Assembly: GCA_903847975.1 (NCBI GenBank)
Contig: CAINFC010000042.1
Coordinates: forward strand, 1 to 64,000
DNA length: 64,000 nucleotides
From: an uncultured Acidobacteriota bacterium
Lineage (GTDB): Bacteria > Acidobacteriota > UBA6911 > CAINFC01
Reading direction: 5' to 3'
Shown here: piece after piece, positions 57,322 to 64,000 of the stretch
How positions within the stretch are numbered: the stretch's first letter is position 1
Layout of the letters: each line of letters begins with the position of its first letter
Program-made: the position numbers and the translations under genes
The notes under the pieces: model-generated
The model's input: the letters and a program-made list of their open reading frames with translations, nothing else
The model's database searches: none
Told to the model about the DNA's origin: nothing

Positions 57322-57747
57322 CTACTTCCCGGGCAATCCGCCCATCCACCCGCTGCGGTGCGGATCGAGGCCCGGCACGCTTCTCCGGACGAGGAGCGCC
57401 CCCTCGGGTCCGGCCTGAGACCAGTGCCCCGCATAGCAGAAGCGGCGGTTGGCAAGCGGGGCCCGTTCGGGGGGAAAATCCAGAAAAAGGATCCGGTCCC
57501 CCTTCTGCAGGCGGCACTCGACCTCCGACCGGCCGTCTTCGGCAGGCACGAAGATGGAGTGCGAACCTTCCCCGATGGTCAGCAGCGTGGGAACCGCGGG
57601 ATGATGCGGGTCGGCTGCCTCCCCCGGCTTCTTCTCGACGTGGATCGGCGCCTCCGCCTCCCGGCAGTACTCCGCCGTCAGGTCCAGCGTCCCGAAGCGG
57701 GCCAGGCCGGTTTCCGGATCGGTGATCACCGCAACGACTCTTTCCAT
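57322..57747 (-). CDS. Small protein of unknown function
   Basis: This 141-residue reading frame starts MERVVAVITDPETGLARFG and looks like a compact beta-rich protein, with no signal peptide, Cys pattern or domain I recognise. The start at 57747 is the only ATG that gives a protein-like N-terminus; the longer frame to 57900 runs into the edge of a dispersed element. It is convergent with the proline dehydrogenase gene. The codon choice is like that of its neighbours, which supports it as a gene, but no homologue is recognised. Confidence 0.6.
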   Translation of the reverse strand: MERVVAVITDPETGLARFGTLDLTAEYCREAEAPIHVEKKPGEAADPHHPAVPTLLTIGEGSHSIFVPAEDGRSEVECRLQKGDRILFLDFPPERAPLANRRFCYAGHWSQAGPEGALLVRRSVPGLDPHRSGWMGGLPGK

Positions 57748-57903
57748 ATCAGCCTCCTGTTCTCGATTGGCAATTTCAATTTTCACCCAAAGAATATAAG
57801 AATCGCCGCAAGAAAGGAAGGTGTCCGGGCGCTCCTGACCTGGAGCGGGGCTTCCGGCCTTGCCTACCGAAAAGCCGGAGCGGAAAAAAGTCTGCCTCAT
57901 GAT

Positions 57904-58123
57904 GTTCTGCCGTCCCGATGGGACCTGCCCCGTGCGGGAGCCAACCCGTCAATGAATTGCCGGGCCACAATCCTGTCATCCCTTACGGGGCTTGCACCCC
58001 GGAATAACAGTCGTGTGCCGGTAAACGAAGGGCCTTCCGAGTCCATGGCGGAGCACAACGGTGCGATATCCGCTATTTTGCCACTTGGGACGCACCCGCA
58101 AGCCCCGTCAGGGACGGCAGAAC
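57904..58123 (+). repeat. Dispersed 220-bp element, copy 4 (reference copy)
   Basis: This complete copy has perfect 13-base terminal inverted repeats: GTTCTGCCGTCCC (57904-57916) and GGGACGGCAGAAC (58111-58123). Mini-hairpins of GTCCC/GGGAC type occur at the left, middle and right. The long hairpin at 57945-57964 has one mismatch (CCCGTCAA/TTGCCGGG). As in copies 2 and 3, the bases AT stand directly before the GTTCTG end. No open reading frame of note is inside. Confidence 0.9.
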
Positions 58124-58134
58124 ACAACAATACG

Positions 58135-58176
58135 GACTTCTTGCACCTCTATCAGAAAAGAGGGCCCGGCAAAAAG
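58135..58176 (+). repeat. 42-bp direct repeat, left copy
   Basis: It begins GACTTCTTGCACC, continues with ATCAGAAAAGA and GGCCCGGCA, and recurs with about eight differences at 58433-58474. The two copies bracket the palindrome-rich block. Confidence 0.65.
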
Positions 58177-58187
58177 TCTCAGAACCC

Positions 58188-58417
58188 CGAAAGGGGCTCC
58201 GGATCACAGCCCGGGGTTGCGCCTCACAGGCGCTACCCCGGGTAGGCGGATTTGTTTAAAACCCAGCCCTGAAAGGGCTGCGCAAACACCTGCCATGGCT
58301 GAATTTTGCGCAACCCTTTCAGGGTTGACGCCAAAGGGTGTCCCTGCCCGGCGCAGGCGCGACGGGCACCAACCCCAGGCTGTGTTACGAAGCCCTTTCA
58401 GGGCTATCCCCAACGGA
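58188..58417. repeat. Palindrome-rich intergenic block
   Basis: A long hairpin lies at 58210-58242: arms CCCGGGGT/ACCCCGGG and GCGCC/GGCGC around a small loop. Several short stems of the type AGCCCT-GAA-AGGGCT and CCCC-GAAA-GGGG follow (for example CAACCCTTTCAGGGTTG and AGCCCTTTCAGGGCT). Such GCCCTTTCAGGGC blocks are known as dispersed repeats in several phyla. With the other repeats it accounts for the whole 789-base gap 57748-58536. Confidence 0.7.
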
Positions 58418-58432
58418 AATTCGATGATGTGG

Positions 58433-58474
58433 GACTTTTTACCGCTTCATCAGAAAAGATGGCCCGGCACAAAG
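58433..58474 (+). repeat. 42-bp direct repeat, right copy
   Basis: It begins GACTTTTTACCGC and shares ATCAGAAAAGA and GGCCCGGCA with the left copy at 58135-58176. Confidence 0.65.
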
Positions 58475-58507
58475 AAAAGGCCTCCTGCCTTGCGGCAGGA
58501 GGCCTTT
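58471..58507 (-). terminator. Rho-independent terminator of the TonB receptor gene
   Basis: A perfect 14-bp stem, AAAGGCCTCCTGCC (58476-58489) with GGCAGGAGGCCTTT (58494-58507), encloses a four-base loop. On the minus strand it is followed by TTTTCTTT. It lies 30 bases after the receptor stop codon. Confidence 0.85.
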
Positions 58508-58536
58508 GGCGGATGCAGGTTCCAGTCGGGAGGCGC

Positions 58537-61500
58537 CTAGAAGATCAGGCGCAGTCCCAGCTGTAGAATACGAGGGTCGGTGGTACTGGTCACCTGGCCA
58601 AAGTTGGAACTTCCGACGGTCGTGGACACACCCCAGAAAGAACGGTGATTGGGCATGTTGTACATTTCCGCCCGGAATTCCAGCTTCATCCCCTCCCGGA
58701 TCGGGAAGTATTTCTGGGCCGACATATCCCAGTTGTTCATACCCGGTCCGACAACGGAAAAGCGCCCCACGTTTCCGTGTGTTCCCGCAGCAGGAACCGC
58801 AAAAGCAGCGGTATTGAAAAAACGGTCGGCGGTCTTCTCGTCAACCTGCCAGTCGGCCACCTGGTTGGGTCTTTGCGTGCCCTGGGAGGTGCCGGCCACA
58901 TCGCCGCTGATGGTAATGGTCATGGGCCGTCCGGACTGCAGGGTGGTTACCCCGGACAGCTGCCAGCCGCCAAACGCTTTTTTATACCAGGTATTTGCCT
59001 CCAGCCAGAAAGGCAGAGGGTAGATATAGCTGAACACGAAGACCTGGCGACGGTCGAAGCTGGAAAGGGAACGGTCCCGGCGCCAGTCGTAGCTGTACAT
59101 GGGTGTTTCGCTGTAACCGGTGGCGTCGGCAATGTTCTTGGACCAGGTGTAAGCGATATTGACCAGGCCGCCGGTCTTGAAGTTCTTGCGGAACTGGGTT
59201 TGCAGGGAGTGGTAGTTGAACGTTCCCTGGGTGACCAGCTGGTTGATCGTTCCGTAGCCCTTGTAAGGACGCAGAGCGGCAGGATCAATACCGGGATTCT
59301 TCTGGCGGGTTCCTTCCGGAAGCTGGTTGATATCCAGGCCCATGTACTGGTTGTACCCCATGCTGCCCACGTAGGCGACATCCAGCATCGTGTCCGCCGT
59401 CAGCTTATGCTGAACACCCATGCTCCAGTTCTGGACCGTGGGTACCTTTACGTTGACATCGTACGAACTGATATTCATCGGCAGCAGTTTCGTTCCGCCC
59501 CCCTGTGGATTTTCCAGATTGGCGCTGTAGATAGTGGTATCTTTTACGAAGGGAGGATTGTTGATCCGTCCGAAGACAAAGTTCCCCTGCACCCGCTCAA
59601 AGAACATCCCGTAGCCGCCGCGCAGCACGGTTTTCTGCTGACCGGTCAGGTCGTAGGCAAACCCGAGCCGCGGCCCGAAAGTACCCAGGTCATAAGGGGA
59701 AATCTCCTTGGGAAGCCCGCGGAACAGGCCCTTGTAAAGGGGATCGCTGGCATTGGGTATGCGGGACAGTGCCGCAGCCGGGAAAGAGCTCCCTCCGACC
59801 ACCAGTCCGTTGATCGGATCTCCGCTGTTGGCCACCAGGGTGCCGTCGTTATTGACCTTCATGGCCTTGGCGCTGTCGAAGAACCGGGGTGCGAAAACCA
59901 CCGCGTTCTGCAGCTGAGCGTACTGCGGCTGCATCAGGGCGTACCGCGCACCGAAATCGAAGGACAACCGCTTGGAGGCCTTCCAGTTGTCGGAAGCATA
60001 CATTTCGATCTGTGTAAAGCGGAACCAGCCTTCCCGGCCGGAACTGGCCTCGTTGTACGTGGCGAAATTACCCAGCAGGGCATCGGCCAGAGCGTTTCCG
60101 GAATACAGGGCATGTCCGCTGGCATAGCTGACCGTACCGTTTACCGCCGGCTGATTATCCTGGTTTTTACGGCTGCGCATGATCAGGATGCCGGTTTTAA
60201 AGGTGTGACTGCCGATGACCTTGGAGAAATCATCCTTGAACTGGAAAACCCGGTTGAAGTTCTGCCAGATAGCTGCCGTTACGCTCAAGCCGTTGAATCC
60301 GGCGATATTCAGCGTGGGAATGGCGTTGTTAACGCCGTAAATCATCGGGTAGTTGACGCCCTGCCCCGAGCGGCTGAAGTCCTTGATAAACACCGGATTC
60401 GGCTTGAAATTGATTTGAGCGATCACATTTCCGGTGGCCGTTACCTGAAAAGTGTTCACTGTGGTCGGGCTGGCCACCCAGGTCCATTTGGTGCTGGCAT
60501 TGGAGCCGGGGATCTGACGGTCGTAGGTAACCGGCGTAGCCGTGTTTTGCAGCTGGAAGAAGGCATCGCGCATGTAATGCACCGCAAACTGGTGAGCGGT
60601 GCTGAGGTTGTAATCCACCTTATAGATGTACTGATTTACGTTCAGCGGATTGGGCGCCTCGAACACATAGTTGCCCCCCGAACCGGTGTAATTCGGCATC
60701 GGATAGTTATCCACCAGGCGCTTGCTGTTCTTGCTGAAACGGGTGGCCGGAATGATTCCTCCCGGGAAAGGCTGCCCGGTCAGAGGATCCTTGGGCCAGG
60801 CCGAAGAAGCCAGCGCGGAAAAATCCCCGTTGCGCTGCGCCGCCGTGGGAACCGTCCAGAAGGTGGGAGCGCCCTTGCGCAGACGCTTGAATTCCATGGC
60901 CGTGAAAAAGAACAGCTTGTTCTTTTCGGTGTTGAACCTGCCGGGAATAAAGATCGGCCCTCCCAGGCTGCCGCCGAAATCGTTCCAGCGCAGCGTCTGT
61001 TTCTTATTGGCTTTGGGCAGGTTGAAGGTTCGGGCATCGAAGGCGTCGTTGCGCACATATTCGTAAACGCCCCCGTGAAAGCTTTGGGTGCCGCTCTTCA
61101 GGGCCAGATTGATGATCGCCCCGGAGTTCTGCCCGTATTCGGCGTTGTAATTGGTAGTCAACACCTTGAACTCGGCGATGGCATCGGGACTGACGTTGAC
61201 GAAGTTGTTGCCCCCTCCGCCGTTGTCCTTGTTGTCGGCACCGTCGACATTCCAGGACTGGGTGTAGTCGCGCCCGCCGTTGATGTTCTGGCCGCTGGCA
61301 TTGGATCCGTATCCGCCGAGCAGATCGAAACCGCTGCGGGTGCTGGAGGAAACGCCCGGCAGCAGAGCCAGAAGCTGGATGTAATTGCGGCCGTTGAGCT
61401 GCAGCAGCGTCGCCTGATCGCCGGTCACCAGGCGGCCGACTTCGCCGGTGGTGGTTTCCACCATGGCGCTGTCGGCGGTGACGCTGATCGACTCGGTCAG

Positions 61501-61833
61501 CGTTCCGATTTCCATGCGAACGTCGATATTCAGCTTGGATCCGACGGTTACATTAACGCCGGTCTGCTGAAATTTTTTGAAGCCCTGCACTTCGCAGGTG
61601 ATTTCGTAGGAACCGATAGGGATATTATTGATAACGTAGTAGCCGTTATCGGCGGTCGCCGCCGTACGGGGCATCCGGGTCTCCGTGTGGATTGCGGTTA
61701 CCGTGGCTCCCGGGACTGCCGCACCGCTGGGGTCATGAACAAATCCTGAAATCTGCTGGGAAGTGTACTGCGCCATGGCAACGGGGGCCATCAGCAGGAT
61801 CAGGAGAATAAAAGTAAAACATCTGGCCTTCAT
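58537..61833 (-). CDS. Oar-like TonB-dependent receptor with carboxypeptidase-regulatory domain
   Basis: This 1098-residue outer-membrane protein has a signal peptide (FTFILLILLMAPVAMA). A CarboxypepD_reg-like domain follows (about residues 25-110: ISGFVHDPSGAAVPGATVTAI ... GSYEITCEVQGFKKF). The plug domain is Gly/Asn-rich around LLGGYGSNASGQNINGGRDY. A 22-strand beta-barrel comes next and ends with the aromatic residue F (LRLIF). Receptors of this class are a hallmark of Acidobacteriota and are thought to import oligosaccharides or other large nutrients. No SusD-like partner is adjacent. AAAAGGAGACAG precedes the ATG. Confidence 0.9.
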   Translation of the reverse strand: MKARCFTFILLILLMAPVAMAQYTSQQISGFVHDPSGAAVPGATVTAIHTETRMPRTAATADNGYYVINNIPIGSYEITCEVQGFKKFQQTGVNVTVGSKLNIDVRMEIGTLTESISVTADSAMVETTTGEVGRLVTGDQATLLQLNGRNYIQLLALLPGVSSSTRSGFDLLGGYGSNASGQNINGGRDYTQSWNVDGADNKDNGGGGNNFVNVSPDAIAEFKVLTTNYNAEYGQNSGAIINLALKSGTQSFHGGVYEYVRNDAFDARTFNLPKANKKQTLRWNDFGGSLGGPIFIPGRFNTEKNKLFFFTAMEFKRLRKGAPTFWTVPTAAQRNGDFSALASSAWPKDPLTGQPFPGGIIPATRFSKNSKRLVDNYPMPNYTGSGGNYVFEAPNPLNVNQYIYKVDYNLSTAHQFAVHYMRDAFFQLQNTATPVTYDRQIPGSNASTKWTWVASPTTVNTFQVTATGNVIAQINFKPNPVFIKDFSRSGQGVNYPMIYGVNNAIPTLNIAGFNGLSVTAAIWQNFNRVFQFKDDFSKVIGSHTFKTGILIMRSRKNQDNQPAVNGTVSYASGHALYSGNALADALLGNFATYNEASSGREGWFRFTQIEMYASDNWKASKRLSFDFGARYALMQPQYAQLQNAVVFAPRFFDSAKAMKVNNDGTLVANSGDPINGLVVGGSSFPAAALSRIPNASDPLYKGLFRGLPKEISPYDLGTFGPRLGFAYDLTGQQKTVLRGGYGMFFERVQGNFVFGRINNPPFVKDTTIYSANLENPQGGGTKLLPMNISSYDVNVKVPTVQNWSMGVQHKLTADTMLDVAYVGSMGYNQYMGLDINQLPEGTRQKNPGIDPAALRPYKGYGTINQLVTQGTFNYHSLQTQFRKNFKTGGLVNIAYTWSKNIADATGYSETPMYSYDWRRDRSLSSFDRRQVFVFSYIYPLPFWLEANTWYKKAFGGWQLSGVTTLQSGRPMTITISGDVAGTSQGTQRPNQVADWQVDEKTADRFFNTAAFAVPAAGTHGNVGRFSVVGPGMNNWDMSAQKYFPIREGMKLEFRAEMYNMPNHRSFWGVSTTVGSSNFGQVTSTTDPRILQLGLRLIF

Positions 61834-62159
61834 CTGTCTCCTTTTCTCATGTTTGAAACGAGTGAACTATATCGTTACCGCATGTGGGCCGGGGATCACA
61901 TTTCGCCCTTTGAAATAAAGAAGTGTTACCCCAGCACCGGATGAATAGAACCTGGAGATATTACGTAACTCCGAGCAATGTGAATTTAGTTCAGAAGGGG
62001 GAAGGAGTCAAGGGTGAAAGAACCGTAGGTACAACCGTAATCATAAGGCAGATATCCTTCCGGTTCGAGAGGCGCTCCTGGTCCGAATCCCAGGCAGCTC
62101 CGCCCTTTACATCGGGGACAGTTTGACAAACTTCTATTTTTCTTCCTAAGCTTTCTATT
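61834..62159. other. 326-base divergent intergenic region
   Basis: It separates the TonB receptor (minus) and the next gene (plus). It has an AT-rich stretch near 61905-62000 and a possible plus-strand promoter at 62123-62152. I found no tRNA; one tRNA-arm-like stretch was rejected. Confidence 0.6.
62123..62152 (+). promoter_or_regulatory. Candidate promoter directly before the ATG at 62160
   Basis: TTGACA (62123-62128), an 18-base spacer and TAAGCT (62147-62152). The start of transcription would fall on or next to the ATG, and no ribosome site is visible, so a leaderless message is possible. Confidence 0.45.
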
Positions 62160-63578
62160 ATGAGAACCTGTCTCGCAGGACTTGTGTTTCTCGTGCTCGG
62201 AGGCATGGCGGGTCACGGGGAAACGGTAGCGTCCCTCCCCCCCACGCTCTACCTGCCGCTGATCGCCCGGGAAACGGCGGAGTCGCCGCTGCAGCCCTCC
62301 GACTTCACCTACCTGGGGGCGTTCCGGCTGCCGGAAGGGCGCGAGCGGCCCTACACCTTCGAATACGGGGGAAACGCGATGACTTTCTGCCCGGAGGGGG
62401 ATCCCTCCGGTCCGGCAGACGGCTTCCCCGGCTCGCTCTTCCTCAGCGGCCATGACCGGCTGCCTTACAGCGAGCTGCCCAACGGCGGCCAGATCGCGGA
62501 GATCCGCATTCCTGCGCCGTCGAAAGCCAGGGATGTCGCTTTGCTGCCCCGTGCCGCCCTGCTGCAGGATTTCCACAATGTGGCCGCCGGTTTTTTTCCG
62601 GGCCTGGATGAAATCCCTCGCATGGGAATGCAGTTTCTTCGATCCGCGGCCACCGGAGCGAAGATTCACCTGGCCTGGGGCCAGCACTTTCAGGAGACGG
62701 CCGGCGCTTCCCATGCCTGGTTCGATCCCAACCTGTCGGCGCCGAACACCCGGGGCACCTGGTTCATCGGAAGCCAGTCCCTTTACAGCGTCAACGATTA
62801 CATGCTGGAGATACCGGCCGCTTGGGCCGAGCGCTTCTCCCAGGGCCGGCCGCTTGGAACCGGGCGATTCCGGGACGGCGGCTGGTCGGGAATGGGGCCC
62901 GCCCTGTTTGCCTACCGGCCGTGGACGGATGCCGGTGCCGCTCCGGCGGACGGCACGCACCTGATGGAAACGACGCTTCTTTTGTATCAGGATTCCGCCA
63001 CCACCGAGTCCATAGAAAAATGCCTGAGCGGCTACCAGCACCCGGACGAGTGGCAGGGAGCCGCATGGATCACAACGCCCGGCGGGAAAACCGCCGTCCT
63101 GTTCGCCGGCACCAAGGGAATCGGGGCCAGGTACTGGTACGGTTACATAAATCCGGCAGGGCCCGACATCCCTTGCGTGGACGTGGACCTGCTCGGGCAG
63201 TTTCCCCTTTGCCGGCATGCGGACGGGACTCCCTGCGGAACCGAGGATCTCAGTGGCTGCTCCGGGCACAATCTGTACCGGGGATGGTGGAGCTCGCGTT
63301 TTGCGGCCCGGATCATTTTCTACAATCCCGCGGATCTGGCCCAGGTCGCCCGGGCGGAGAAATCCTCCTGGCTGCCGCAGCCGTACGCCGCCCTGGACCT
63401 GGACCAGGCGCTCTACCTCAATCCCGGCCAGGTGGAAACCGAGATGCTCGGCACCGGCCTGCAGCGCCGATACCGGATCGGCGACATGACCTACGACCGG
63501 AACAGCCGGCTGCTCTACCTTCTGGAACTTTTCGCGGATGGAGCGGCGCCGGTGGTGCACGTCTGGCGCCTTGACTGA
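62160..63578 (+). CDS. Exported protein of unknown function
   Basis: This 472-residue protein has a signal peptide (RTCLAGLVFLVLGGMAGHG). The mature region is rich in aromatic residues and Gly, with possible blade-like segments (FTYLGAFRLPEG, SLFLSGHDRLPYSE, GDMTYDRNSRLLYLLE). Six Cys residues suggest disulfides. I do not recognise a family; a beta-propeller-like fold is my best description. The following gene starts 46 bases later and is also exported, so the two may act together. Confidence 0.78.
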   Translation: MRTCLAGLVFLVLGGMAGHGETVASLPPTLYLPLIARETAESPLQPSDFTYLGAFRLPEGRERPYTFEYGGNAMTFCPEGDPSGPADGFPGSLFLSGHDRLPYSELPNGGQIAEIRIPAPSKARDVALLPRAALLQDFHNVAAGFFPGLDEIPRMGMQFLRSAATGAKIHLAWGQHFQETAGASHAWFDPNLSAPNTRGTWFIGSQSLYSVNDYMLEIPAAWAERFSQGRPLGTGRFRDGGWSGMGPALFAYRPWTDAGAAPADGTHLMETTLLLYQDSATTESIEKCLSGYQHPDEWQGAAWITTPGGKTAVLFAGTKGIGARYWYGYINPAGPDIPCVDVDLLGQFPLCRHADGTPCGTEDLSGCSGHNLYRGWWSSRFAARIIFYNPADLAQVARAEKSSWLPQPYAALDLDQALYLNPGQVETEMLGTGLQRRYRIGDMTYDRNSRLLYLLELFADGAAPVVHVWRLD

Positions 63579-63624
63579 AACGCAGCTTTCCGCCCCGCCC
63601 GGCAGGCGGGCCCGCCGACCGCTT

Positions 63625-64000
63625 ATGAAAACATGGATTCCGCTGGCCATTCTGTCTTTTTGCTTTTCGGCCGCATGCCTCGCTGGAGAGGTATCCGGAG
63701 ACCCGCTGGTTTCCTTTCCCGGCCCCTGGGCGTTTCAGATCCCGCACAGCGCCATGATCCTGGTAACAGATGAGGAGCTGGAAATTCTTTCCTCCGACCC
63801 CGACCGGATCATCGACCTCAGTCTTGGAACGCGGCCGCGGAAAGAAAGCCTCCGCCAGGTCTGCCGGGCGGCGCAGGAAAAAGGACATTCCACCCTGGCC
63901 CTGGCGTTCGACCACTTCTTCCAGCAATACCGTCCCGGGCAGCACACCCCCCGGCGGCTGATGCCGGACATGGACGAGTACATCGGGCACATCGCCCGCA
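63625..64000 (+). CDS. Exported protein of unknown function (cut by the right window edge)
   Basis: An ATG at 63625 opens a frame without stop to the end of the window (125 codons visible). The first ~21 residues are a signal peptide (KTWIPLAILSFCFSAACLAG). The mature part begins GEVSGDPLVSFPGPWAFQIP and is rich in acidic and His residues. I do not recognise the family. It lies 46 bases after the preceding exported-protein gene on the same strand. Confidence 0.7.
   Translation, partial: MKTWIPLAILSFCFSAACLAGEVSGDPLVSFPGPWAFQIPHSAMILVTDEELEILSSDPDRIIDLSLGTRPRKESLRQVCRAAQEKGHSTLALAFDHFFQQYRPGQHTPRRLMPDMDEYIGHIAR

Noticed and set aside
62060-62115. tRNA-like stretch (GGTTCGAG and GGTCCGAATCCCAG)
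   Set aside because: A T-arm-like stem-loop is present, but no matching acceptor, D-arm or anticodon arm was found at the expected distance on either strand.

Overview
The window is about 64 kb of GC-rich, densely coding bacterial DNA (46 CDS called, one cut by the right edge). It holds no rRNA, tRNA or CRISPR array that I could support. The gene content suggests an Acidobacteriota-type heterotroph. The main clues are a 1098-residue Oar-like TonB-dependent receptor with an N-terminal carboxypeptidase-regulatory domain, many Tat/Sec-exported sugar-active proteins, several MFS sugar-acid carriers, a Ser/Thr kinase fused to TPR and HDOD domains, and a long type II secretion operon. This assignment is inference from gene content; no marker gene was searched.

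Layout. 1-2.9 kb: a MerR-type regulator overlapping a VIT/von Willebrand A protein, with an inverted-repeat operator at its promoter. 3-9.5 kb: MFS carriers, a secreted GH36-like glycosidase and a UroD-family protein. 9.6-12.5 kb: the kinase-TPR-HDOD signalling protein. 12.6-18.7 kb: a minus-strand run of metallophosphoesterase, MFS carrier, GH78-like rhamnosidase and Tat-exported Gfo/Idh/MocA oxidoreductase. 18.8-19.6 kb: a toxin-antitoxin pair between inverted copies of a short repeat. 19.7-26.1 kb: a lipoprotein, a PQQ-like propeller protein, and sucA-sucB behind a clear sigma-70-type promoter. 26.3-34.6 kb: a CDF metal transporter, tldD-tldE, a Tat-exported TIM-barrel isomerase, a UxaE-like tagaturonate epimerase and a DUF11-repeat surface protein. 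35.1-37.7 kb: a secreted ADP-ribosylglycohydrolase-like protein and a DUF6807/PmoA-like protein. 37.9-52.0 kb: ECF sigma factor, anti-sigma factor, an unknown protein, then gspE-F-G-H-I-J-K-L-M-C(like)-D, all on the minus strand. 52.1-57.7 kb: guaB, secA, proline dehydrogenase and a small unknown gene. 58.5-64 kb: the TonB receptor and two exported proteins of unknown function.

How it fits together. The common theme is use of plant-type polysaccharides and their sugar acids. Exported glycosidases (GH36-like, GH78-like) and periplasmic oxidoreductase/isomerase-like proteins lie next to MFS carriers of the hexuronate type and near a tagaturonate epimerase. The type II secretion operon could export such enzymes, and its first genes (sigma and anti-sigma) suggest a dedicated switch.

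The least explained part of the window is the non-coding DNA. A ~220-bp element with 13-bp terminal inverted repeats and reiterated GTCCC/GGGAC mini-hairpins occurs four times (one cut by the left edge). Shorter dispersed repeats occupy most of the other long intergenic gaps.
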